Of a stretch of DNA of 64,000 nt, positions 1-7,561 are shown piece by piece (the first letter of the stretch is position 1; each line of letters opens with the position of its first letter). Origin of the DNA: CAVURS01 sp963795385 (GTDB taxonomy: Bacteria; Actinomycetota; Actinomycetes; Actinomycetales; CAVURS01); assembly GCA_963795385.1 (NCBI GenBank), contig CAWCHK010000004.1:248001-312000 (forward strand), in the 5' to 3' direction. A program made the position numbers and the translations under genes. Under the pieces are notes generated by a model, which did not search any database, was not told where the DNA came from, and saw only the letters and a list, made by a program, of their open reading frames with translations.

Positions 1-1
1 G

Positions 2-631
2 ACCGAGCGCTTCCAGGCGCTGGCGGCCGAGCTCGGCATGGTGATGATCCTGCCGATGTACGAGGAGGAGCAGCCCGGCGTGCTCTACAACACAGCGGCG
101 GTCGTGGACGCGGACGGGAAGTACCTCGGCAAGTACCGCAAGCATCACATCCCGCACGTCAACGGCTTCTGGGAGAAGTTCTACTTCCGGCCCGGCAACC
201 TGGGCTTCCCGGTGTTCGACACCGCGATCGGCAAGGTCGGCGTCTACATCTGCTACGACCGGCACTTCCCCGAGGGCTGGCGCGCGCTGGGCCTGAACGG
301 CGCGCAGATCGTCTTCAACCCCTCGGCCACCAGCCGCGGCCTGTCCAACTACCTCTGGCAGCTGGAGCAGCCGGCGGCCGCGGTCGCCAACGAGTACTTC
401 GTCGGCGCCATCAACCGGGTCGGCATCGAGGACCTCGGCGACGACGACTTCTACGGCACGTCGTACTTCGTGGACCCCGAGGGCAAGATCGTGGACGGCG
501 CGGCCGACTCGCACTCGCCGGAGCTGGTGATCCGCGACCTCGACCTGGACGTCCTCACCGAGGTGCGCAACCGCTGGGCCTTCTACCGGGACCGCAGGCC
601 GGACGCCTACGACGACCTGGTGAAGCCCTGA
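2..631 (+). CDS. Beta-ureidopropionase-like nitrilase-superfamily amidohydrolase (5' end outside window)
   Basis: The gene runs in from the left edge; the visible part is the C-terminal ~209 residues. It aligns by eye with beta-ureidopropionase (N-carbamoyl-beta-alanine amidohydrolase), which releases beta-alanine, CO2 and ammonia in the last step of reductive pyrimidine breakdown. The catalytic lysine lies in KYRKHHIPHV and the nucleophilic cysteine in GVYICYDRHFPEG; FNPSAT and GAINRVG are also family blocks. The first catalytic glutamate would lie upstream of the window. The dihydropyrimidinase gene begins 17 bases downstream with an AGGAGG-like site, so the two are very likely co-transcribed. 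Another carbon-nitrogen hydrolase specificity is possible, but the neighbours favour this one. Confidence 0.85.
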   Translation, partial: TERFQALAAELGMVMILPMYEEEQPGVLYNTAAVVDADGKYLGKYRKHHIPHVNGFWEKFYFRPGNLGFPVFDTAIGKVGVYICYDRHFPEGWRALGLNGAQIVFNPSATSRGLSNYLWQLEQPAAAVANEYFVGAINRVGIEDLGDDDFYGTSYFVDPEGKIVDGAADSHSPELVIRDLDLDVLTEVRNRWAFYRDRRPDAYDDLVKP

Positions 632-647
632 CCGCAGGAGGCGCTCG

Positions 648-2063
648 ATGACCACCTTGATCACCGGCGGCACCGTCGTCAGCCCGACCGGCTCGTCGAC
701 GATGGACGTCCTCGTCGACGGCGAGACCATCGCGGCCCTGCTGGCCCCCGGGTCGACCAGCCTGGGAGACGTTGCGGCAACGGCCGATCGGGTCATCGAC
801 GCGACGGGCAAGCTGGTCGTCCCGGGAGGCATCGACTGCCACACCCACATGGAGATGCCGTTCGGCGGCACCAACGCCTCGGACACGTTCGAGACCGGCA
901 CCCGTGCCGCGGCCTGGGGCGGTACGACGACCATCGTCGACTTCGCGATCCAGCGGTTCGGGGAGCGGGTCCAGGACGGCCTGGCCGCGTGGCACACCAA
1001 GGCCGGCGGCAACTGTGCCATCGACTACGCCTTCCACCAGATCATCGGCGGCGTCGACGACGAGTCCCTGAAGGCGATGGACGAGCTGGTCGGCGAGGGC
1101 ATCACCAGCTTCAAGCTGTTCATGGCCTACCCCGGGGTGTTCTACAGCGACGACGGGCAGATCGTCCGGGCCATGCAGACCGCCGCCGACAACGGCGCGA
1201 TGATCATGATGCACGCGGAGAACGGCACGGCCATAGATGTCCTTGTGCAGCAAGCACTTTCGCGAGGCGAAACCTCTCCGATCAACCACGGGCTGACCCG
1301 CCCCTGGGAGACCGAGGAGGAGGCGACGCACCGCGCGATCATGCTGGCCCGGCTGACCGGCGCACCGCTCTACGTCGTGCACATGTCGGCCAAGCAGGCC
1401 GTCGCCACCCTGCAGGCCCATCGGGACCAGGGCCTCAACGTCTTCGGCGAGACCTGTCCGCAGTACCTCTACCTGTCCCTGGAGGAGCAGCTCGGCGCCC
1501 CGGGCTTCGAGGGTGCGAAGTGGGTGTGCTCGACGCCCCTGCGGGCCCGGGCCGAGGGACATCAGGACGCGCTGTGGTCCTACCTGCGCACCAACGACCT
1601 CTCGGTCGTCAGCACCGACCACTGCCCCTTCTGCTTCAAGGAGCAGAAGGAGCTGGGCATCGGTGACTTCTCCAAGATCCCCAACGGGATCGGGTCGGTC
1701 GAGCACCGGATGGACCTGATCTACCAGGGTGTCGTCGACGGGCAGATCAGCCGCGAGCGGTGGGTCGAGCTGTGCAGCACCACGCCGGCCCGGATGTTCG
1801 GGCTCTACCCGCGCAAGGGCGTCGTCGCGCCGGGGTCGGACGCCGACATCGTGATCTACGACCCCGCCGGCCACACCAGCATCGGCCTGGGCAAGACGCA
1901 CCACATGAACATGGACTACTCCGCCTGGGAGGGCTACGAGGTGGGCGGCCACGTCGACACGGTGCTCTCGCGCGGGTCGGTGGTGGTCGACGGCGGCGAG
2001 TTCCACGGCCGGGCGGGGCACGGCCAGTTCGTCAAGCGCGGCCTGTCGCAGTACCTGGTCTGA
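648..2063 (+). CDS. hydA: Dihydropyrimidinase / D-hydantoinase
   Basis: A 471-residue cyclic amidohydrolase that opens 5,6-dihydrouracil or dihydrothymine to the N-carbamoyl-beta-amino acid, the substrate of the preceding gene product. Seen in sequence: the metal-binding HTHMEMPFGGT near residue 65, the lysine expected to be carbamylated in SFKLFMAYPGVFYSDD near residue 155, MMHAENG near 188, and the catalytic STDHCPF near 325. Length is normal for the family. The start ATG follows AGGAGG by seven bases. A short patch around 1230-1290 uses unusually AT-ending codons (ATA, CTT, CAA, TCT) compared with the rest of the gene, but the protein stays conserved there. Confidence 0.93.
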   Translation: MTTLITGGTVVSPTGSSTMDVLVDGETIAALLAPGSTSLGDVAATADRVIDATGKLVVPGGIDCHTHMEMPFGGTNASDTFETGTRAAAWGGTTTIVDFAIQRFGERVQDGLAAWHTKAGGNCAIDYAFHQIIGGVDDESLKAMDELVGEGITSFKLFMAYPGVFYSDDGQIVRAMQTAADNGAMIMMHAENGTAIDVLVQQALSRGETSPINHGLTRPWETEEEATHRAIMLARLTGAPLYVVHMSAKQAVATLQAHRDQGLNVFGETCPQYLYLSLEEQLGAPGFEGAKWVCSTPLRARAEGHQDALWSYLRTNDLSVVSTDHCPFCFKEQKELGIGDFSKIPNGIGSVEHRMDLIYQGVVDGQISRERWVELCSTTPARMFGLYPRKGVVAPGSDADIVIYDPAGHTSIGLGKTHHMNMDYSAWEGYEVGGHVDTVLSRGSVVVDGGEFHGRAGHGQFVKRGLSQYLV

Positions 2064-2074
2064 GGGGGCCGCGC

Positions 2075-3091
2075 GTGGACATCGGCGTTGTCCTGCAGTG
2101 CAACCCGCCCGCCTCACGGGTGGTCGACCTGGCCCGGCAGGCCGAGACGCAGGGGTTCTCGCACATCTGGACGTTCGACTCGCACCTGCTGTGGGAGGAG
2201 CCGTTCGTGATCTACAGCGCGATCCTCGCGGCCACCCGCAAGGTGATCGTCGGGCCGATGGTCACCAACCCGGCAACCCGCGACGTCACCGTGACCGCGT
2301 CGTTGTTCGCGACCCTCAACGAGATGTACGGCAACCGGACGGTGTGCGGGATCGGGCGCGGTGACTCGGCGGTCCGCGTCCTCAACGGCCGGCCGACCAA
2401 CCTGGAGACGCTGCGCGACTCCGTGCACGTCATCCGGGAGCTGGCCAACGGTCGCGGCGTCGAGCACCAGGGCGCGACCCTGCGCTTCCCGTGGGGGAGC
2501 GGCAGCGAGCTCGAGGTGTGGGTCGCGGCGTACGGCCCCAAGGCGTTGCAGCTGACTGGCGAGGTGGCCGACGGCTTCATCCTCCAGCTGGCCGATCCCT
2601 CGATCGTGGAGTGGACCGTCGGCGCCGTCCGTCGGGCCGCGGCCGAGGCGGGCCGCGACCCGGACGACGTCACGATCTGCGTGGCGGCGCCCGCGTACGT
2701 CGGTGACGACCGGCCCCACATGCGGGACCAGTGCCGGTGGTTCGGCGGCATGGTGGGCAACCACGTCGCCGACCTGGTGGCGCGGTACGGCGACGACGGC
2801 TCGGTGCCGGAGGCGCTGACCGACTACATCGCGGGGCGCCAGGGCTACGACTACAACGAGCATGGCCGGGCCGGCAACACCCATGCCGACTTCGTGCCGG
2901 ACGAGATCATCGACCGGTTCTGCATCCTGGGCCCGGCGCAGGAGCACGTCCGCCGGCTGGAGGAGCTGAAGGCGTTGGGGGTCAACCAGTTCGCGGTCTA
3001 CCTCCAGCACGACGCCAAGGCCGCGACGTTGGAGGCGTACGGCGAGACGGTGATCCCCGCGGTGCGGGAGCACGTCACCGCGCGCAGCTGA
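2075..3091 (+). CDS. LLM-class F420-dependent oxidoreductase (pyrimidine-catabolism type)
   Basis: A 338-residue luciferase-like TIM-barrel oxidoreductase. The GTG start chosen gives MDIGVVLQCNPPASRVVDLA, the normal N-terminus for this family, 11 bases after the dihydropyrimidinase stop. The family uses reduced F420 or FMN. It resembles the TIGR03842-type LLM proteins that often sit beside dihydropyrimidinase, so a redox step in pyrimidine or related heterocycle catabolism is inferred; the exact substrate is unknown. A longer reading of the same frame upstream is only a shadow of hydA. Position as third gene of a tight row supports one operon for 2-3091. Confidence 0.82.
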   Translation: MDIGVVLQCNPPASRVVDLARQAETQGFSHIWTFDSHLLWEEPFVIYSAILAATRKVIVGPMVTNPATRDVTVTASLFATLNEMYGNRTVCGIGRGDSAVRVLNGRPTNLETLRDSVHVIRELANGRGVEHQGATLRFPWGSGSELEVWVAAYGPKALQLTGEVADGFILQLADPSIVEWTVGAVRRAAAEAGRDPDDVTICVAAPAYVGDDRPHMRDQCRWFGGMVGNHVADLVARYGDDGSVPEALTDYIAGRQGYDYNEHGRAGNTHADFVPDEIIDRFCILGPAQEHVRRLEELKALGVNQFAVYLQHDAKAATLEAYGETVIPAVREHVTARS

Positions 3092-3128
3092 CTGAGCGAC
3101 GGCCGGCCGCAGAGGGGATGTCTGAGCG

Positions 3129-3764
3129 ATGAGTGAGTCCGCGACCACGGCCGCCGTCGACGCCTGGGTACGCAGGTTCGCCGCGCTCGTGGCGGAGCAG
3201 CGGGACCATCTGACCGAGCTCGACTCCGCCATCGGCGACGCCGACCACGGCTCGAACATGGACCGGGGGCTGAAGGCGGCGGTCGCCGCCCTGGACGAGG
3301 CGCGGCCGTCGTCGGTGGGCCCGCTGCTGACGAAGGTCGGGATGACCCTGGTGTCAACGGTCGGCGGGGCGAGCGGCCCGCTCTTCGGAACGCTGTTCCT
3401 GCGGATCGGCAGGTCGTTCGGCGATGTCGAGTCCGCCTCGCCGGAGCAGTTCGCGCAGGCCCTGCGGGCCGGGCTGGAGGGGGTCGTCGCGCGCGGCCGG
3501 GCCGAGCCCGGTGACAAGACGATGTACGACGCGTTGGCGCCGGCCGTCGACGCCCTCGACGCGGCCCTGGCCGAGCCCTGCGACCTGCCTGGGGCACTGG
3601 CCAAGGCGCTCGTCGCGGGGAGCCAGGGCCGGGATGCCACCATCTCGATGGTGGCTCGCAAGGGTCGGGCCAGCTATCTCGGCGAACGCAGTGTGGGGCA
3701 CCAGGATCCGGGGGCCACGACCGTCGCGCTGCTGCTTCAGGCCGCCACGGAGTCACCGTTCTGA
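3129..3764 (+). CDS. dhaL: Dihydroxyacetone kinase subunit DhaL
   Basis: A 211-residue DhaL (DAK2-type) subunit, which carries ADP and transfers phosphate from DhaM to a DhaK-bound triose. The nucleotide/magnesium site is visible as LDSAIGDADHGSNMDRG near residue 30, followed by VGGASGPLFGT near residue 78 and GDKTMYDAL near residue 135. Length and motif order are typical. It begins 37 bases after the LLM gene and is followed, after a short GGTCGC-rich spacer, by the phosphotransferase fusion. The partner gene dhaK, which normally precedes dhaL directly, is absent here, so either DhaK lies elsewhere or this pair acts on another acceptor. Confidence 0.9.
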   Translation: MSESATTAAVDAWVRRFAALVAEQRDHLTELDSAIGDADHGSNMDRGLKAAVAALDEARPSSVGPLLTKVGMTLVSTVGGASGPLFGTLFLRIGRSFGDVESASPEQFAQALRAGLEGVVARGRAEPGDKTMYDALAPAVDALDAALAEPCDLPGALAKALVAGSQGRDATISMVARKGRASYLGERSVGHQDPGATTVALLLQAATESPF

Positions 3765-3842
3765 GGCCGAGTCGGTCGCGGTCGCGGTCGCGGTCGGGGT
3801 CCGGGTCGCGGGGCGAGGCTTGGCGGCGGACCAGGAGAGGGG

Positions 3843-6377
3843 GTGTGGGACATCGGCACTGATCAGAACGAGACCGGCCCGGTCGGCCTGGTGGTGGTCT
3901 CGCACAGCCAAGCCCTCGCCCGGGCCGCGGTCGCGCTCGCCGCGGAGATGCTGCAGGGGCGTTCGGTCCGGATCGAGGTCGCGGCGGGGCTCGACGAGAC
4001 GACCTTCGGCACCGACGCCGTCCGGATCCAGGAGGCGATCGAGCGAGCCGACGGGCCGGCCGGTGTCGTGGTGCTGATGGACCTCGGCAGCGCGGTGCTC
4101 AGCACCGAGCTCGCCCTGGAGCTGCTCGCCGACCCCGCGGTGCGGGACCGGGTCACCCTGTCGGCGGCGCCAATCGTCGAGGGCCTGATCGTGGCCGCGG
4201 TCGCTGCCGCTGGTGGCGCGACCCGGGCCGAGGTCGCGGCGGAGGCCCGGGATGCCTTGCTGGGCAAGGCCGCTCACCTGTCGGCTGGCGACCCAGACGT
4301 AGCCTCCGGTGACGAGACATCGGCGATGGGGGAGGTCGCCGTGTTCGCGGTGGCCAACCCGCACGGCCTGCACGCTCGCCCGGCCGCCCGGCTCGTGAAC
4401 GAGGTGCGCGGGCTCGAGGCGTCCGTGTGGTTGCGCAACCTCACCACCGGAGCGGGACCGGTGCCGGCCGCCAGCCTGAGCCGGGTCGCGACGCTCGGCG
4501 CCCTGCTGGGGCACGAGATCGAGGTGCGGGCGTCCGGCCGGCAGGCCCATGAGGCGGTCGAGCGGCTGCTGGTGCTGGCCGGTCGCCGGTTCGACGAGCC
4601 GGCCGAGGCGGGGCCTGTGACCAACGCCGGCCCTGCGGGTCTCGCTGCGGCGCAGGCTGATCCACCGCTCACCCGGGCCCGAGCGGGCTTGGGGGGACGC
4701 GCCGCGCCGGGCGCGCCGGGCATCGCGATCGGCCCTGCGCGCTTCATGGGCGTCGCGCCGGTGGATCTGGACCGGATCGCCGTCGGCGGCCCTGCGGCCG
4801 AGTGGCGCCGCCTTGAGGCGGCCGTCGCGGACGTGCGCCGCGACATCGAGCACCAGCGCGACCGCACCCGGCGGGTCGCCGGGGCTGTCGAGGCAAGCAT
4901 CTTCGACGCCCACCTGGCGCTGCTCGCAGACGCCGAGCTGCTGGCCGACGTGCGGGAGCGGATCTCGCGCGGTCGGGGTGCGGCGAGGGCCTGGGCGGAC
5001 GCCGTCGGTGAGGTCACGCGTCAGTGGGCCAGGCTGCCCGACCCCTACCTGCGCGAGCGGGCGCAGGACGTCCGCGCGGTCGGCGACCAGGTACTCCGAG
5101 CGCTAGCCGGCACGGCTGGCGCAGGGCCGGTGGGAGCAGGAATCCTCGTCGCTACCGACCTCACGCCGGGCGAGGCCGCCGGTCTGGATCTCACGCTGGT
5201 GAGGGGGGTCGTCCTGGCCGCCGGGAGCGCCAGCTCGCACGCGGCGATCCTGGCCCGTGCGCTCGGCATCCCGCTCGTTGTCGACGCCGGCCGCGACGTC
5301 CTCACGGTGCCCGACGGCACGACGCTGGGGATCGACGGTGGCGCCGGCGTCCTGCACGTCAACCCGGCGGCAGACGTGGTGCAGGAGTTCCGGCGGCGGG
5401 CCGACGCGGCGGCGCGGCGCCGGGCGCGCGATCTGGCCGACGCGCAGCGGCCGGCCGTCACGCGCGACGGCACGCCGTTCGTCGTGGCGGCCAACGTCGG
5501 CTCGGTCGCGGACGGCCGCGCGGCCCTCGCCGCCGGGGCGGAGGGGGCGGGTCTCGTGCGCACCGAGTTCCTCTACCTAGGGCGGGGTACCGCGCCCGAG
5601 GTGGAGGAGCAGGCGATCCGGTACGCGGCCATCGCCGAGGCCATGGGCGGCCGCCGAATCACGCTGCGAACGATGGACATCGGCGGGGACAAGCCGCTGA
5701 CGTACCTGTCCCTGCCGCCGGAGCGGAACCCGTTCCTGGGGCTCCGCGGGATCAGGGTCGGCCTGGACCGACCCCGTCTCCTGATCGACCAGCTGGACGC
5801 GATCTGCCGCGCGGCGCGCCAGTCGCTGGTGAGCGTGATGTTCCCGATGGTGTCGACACTGGGTGAGCTGCTCGAGGCCCGCCGGCTCCTGGTCGATGCG
5901 TCCGGGCCCGACGGGCTCCCCACCGGGCTCCGGGTCGGGATGATGGTGGAGGTCCCGGCCGCGGCGCTGAAGATCGAGACGTTCCTGCCACACCTGGACT
6001 TCGTCAGCATCGGGACCAACGACCTGACGCAGTACGCTCTGGCCGCCGAGCGTGGGAACGCCTCTGTCGCAACCCTTTCCGACCCCCTTGACCCCGGCGT
6101 ACTCGCACTGATCGACCGGGTCTGCCGCGCAGCCGACGGGCGGGTGGAGGTAGCGGTCTGCGGCGAGGCGGCGTCGGACGAGCTCGCGATCCCGGTGCTG
6201 CTCGGGTTGGGAGTGCGCGAACTGAGCGTGTCGCCATACGCCGTACCCGGGGTCAAGGCTGCCGTCCGCCAGCTCGATGCGGCGAGGTGTCGGGACGTGG
6301 CCGCAGAGGCGCTGACCCTCGCGGACGCCGCCGAGGTGCGTGCCCTGGTGCGGGCGTTCGCCGAGGGCCCGGGCTGA
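3843..6377 (+). CDS. dhaM: DhaM-HPr-Enzyme I fusion phosphotransferase
   Basis: An 844-residue three-module protein. Residues ~12-135 are an EIIA-Man-like DhaM domain with its phospho-accepting histidine in VVSHSQ. Residues ~160-250 are HPr with GLHARPAARL. From ~280 to the end is Enzyme I: phosphohistidine site SASSHAAILARALGIP, then a complete PEP-binding barrel with LVRTEFLY, DIGGDKPL, SIGTNDLTQY and VCGEAASDE. E. coli DhaM has a truncated Enzyme I module, so this version could accept phosphate directly from PEP and feed DhaL without separate PTS proteins. GTG start, with AGGAGAGG close upstream. The 78-base gap after dhaL holds four or so GGTCGC repeats. Confidence 0.9.
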   Translation: MWDIGTDQNETGPVGLVVVSHSQALARAAVALAAEMLQGRSVRIEVAAGLDETTFGTDAVRIQEAIERADGPAGVVVLMDLGSAVLSTELALELLADPAVRDRVTLSAAPIVEGLIVAAVAAAGGATRAEVAAEARDALLGKAAHLSAGDPDVASGDETSAMGEVAVFAVANPHGLHARPAARLVNEVRGLEASVWLRNLTTGAGPVPAASLSRVATLGALLGHEIEVRASGRQAHEAVERLLVLAGRRFDEPAEAGPVTNAGPAGLAAAQADPPLTRARAGLGGRAAPGAPGIAIGPARFMGVAPVDLDRIAVGGPAAEWRRLEAAVADVRRDIEHQRDRTRRVAGAVEASIFDAHLALLADAELLADVRERISRGRGAARAWADAVGEVTRQWARLPDPYLRERAQDVRAVGDQVLRALAGTAGAGPVGAGILVATDLTPGEAAGLDLTLVRGVVLAAGSASSHAAILARALGIPLVVDAGRDVLTVPDGTTLGIDGGAGVLHVNPAADVVQEFRRRADAAARRRARDLADAQRPAVTRDGTPFVVAANVGSVADGRAALAAGAEGAGLVRTEFLYLGRGTAPEVEEQAIRYAAIAEAMGGRRITLRTMDIGGDKPLTYLSLPPERNPFLGLRGIRVGLDRPRLLIDQLDAICRAARQSLVSVMFPMVSTLGELLEARRLLVDASGPDGLPTGLRVGMMVEVPAAALKIETFLPHLDFVSIGTNDLTQYALAAERGNASVATLSDPLDPGVLALIDRVCRAADGRVEVAVCGEAASDELAIPVLLGLGVRELSVSPYAVPGVKAAVRQLDAARCRDVAAEALTLADAAEVRALVRAFAEGPG

Positions 6378-6393
6378 GGCCGCGAGGTCCGGC

Positions 6394-7273
6394 TCAGGCC
6401 ACCTGGAAGGACCGCTTGGCCAGGCCGATCTGGTAGTCGTCGATGACTGTCGTGGGCGCCGTACTGGCATCGGTGGCCGCCCCGAGGGTGACGAACATGC
6501 GGGGTGAAGTGCTCGACGGTGGGATGGGCGTACGGCATTCCCGGCGCGCGCCGGAAGTCGGCGAGGGTGTCGATGTCGCCGCGCTCCAGCGCGTCTGCGC
6601 CCCAGGCGTCGAAGTCGGACGACCAGCCCGGGATCGCGTTGTGCTGCACCATGTCCGCGCTCAGGAAGGGCAGGCCGTGGGTCATGTAGCCGGAGCCGAC
6701 GACGAGGACGCCCTCCTCGCGCAGGGGCCGGAGCCGGCGGCCGAGGTCCATCAGCCGCTGCGGGCTGTGCGTCGGCATGCTCAGCTGCAGGACGGGGACG
6801 TCCGCGTACGGGTACATCACCTTGAGCGGCACCCAGGCGCCGTGGTCGAGGCCGCGGCTGGCGTGCTCGTGGACCGGCTCGGTGTCGGGCATGAGCGCGG
6901 CGACGCGGGTGGCGAGGGACCGGGCGTCGGGTGTCGAGTAGGTCATCTCGTAGTAGTGCTGAGCGAAGCCGCCGAAGTCGTAGACCAGGGGAGTGCCGGC
7001 ACCGGACGCGGAGAGGCTCAGCGGCGCGGCCTCCCAGTGGGCGCTGACGATGAGGACGGCGGTCGGCTTCGGCAGGGACTGGCCCCACGCGAAGAGCTGT
7101 CCGATCCAGTGCGCGTCGTCGAAGACGGGAGGAGCGCCGTGGCTGAGGTAGAGCGCGGGCATCGGGCCGTCGTCCGGGGTCCAGGTCCGGTGGTCGCGGC
7201 CGCTGGGCGCGACGTCGCGCAGGAAGTCGTCGAAGGCGCGACCAGGGTCGTCCGGGGTCATCCAGCTGCTCAC
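6394..7273 (-). CDS. DODA-type (class III) extradiol dioxygenase, frame broken near the 3' end
   Basis: A YgiD/4,5-DOPA-dioxygenase-family protein; members open catechol-type rings using iron or zinc. Seen: LYLSHGAPPVFDD near residue 42, VSAHWE near residue 75, GLDHGAWVPLKVMYP near 138, GSGYMTHGLPF near 195. After PTVEHFTP the frame runs off, but one base over it continues MFVTLGAATDAS to KRSFQVA and a TGA at 6394, exactly the expected ending. The break is one extra base in CCCCGC (about 6498-6504). The GTG start at 7273 is preceded by GGAGG. The gene is convergent with the Enzyme I fusion. Confidence 0.82.
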
Positions 7274-7379
7274 GTCTGCTTCCTCCGGTCGTTGGGAGGT
7301 AGTTGAATGTTTAATGAGCGTACGGCCGGCGCAGCGGTGGTGTCAACAGGTCAGGGATAGGGGGAGTCTGCCTGCGGCG

Positions 7380-7490
7380 GGTCCGGGGCCGGGGTCTGGG
7401 GTGGGTCTGGGGTGGGTCTGGGCCGGGGTCTGGGGTTGGTCTGGGGTGGGTCTGGTCCGGGTCTGGTCCGGGTCTGGTCCGGGTCTGGGC
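7380..7490. repeat. Degenerate GGGTCTGG tandem array
   Basis: About ten imperfect copies of an 8-12 base unit built on GGGTCTGG, alternating with GGT or TCC spacers, lie between the divergent starts of the dioxygenase and the HNH endonuclease. Reading it as protein gives only a low-complexity Gly/Val/Trp tract, so it is treated as non-coding. Confidence 0.8.
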
Positions 7491-7525
7491 TGACGAGTCC
7501 AGGTCCACGCGGTCCGATCCGGGGG

Positions 7526-7554
7526 TTGCGCAAGTCGGATCTGTCGGATAAAAT
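7526..7554 (+). promoter_or_regulatory. Sigma-A-like promoter for a leaderless transcript
   Basis: TTGCGC at 7526-7531 and TAAAAT at 7549-7554 are separated by 17 bases. Only seven bases separate the -10 box from the ATG at 7562 and there is no ribosome binding site, so transcription would start at or next to the ATG. Leaderless starts are common in actinomycetes. Two direct GTCGGAT copies lie inside the spacer. Confidence 0.55.
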
Positions 7555-7561
7555 CAGACAC

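Noticed and set aside
7412..7561. Longer N-terminus for the HNH endonuclease beginning in the GGGTCTGG array
   Set aside because: It would encode only a Gly/Val/Trp repeat, and a good promoter with a leaderless ATG lies downstream at 7526-7562.
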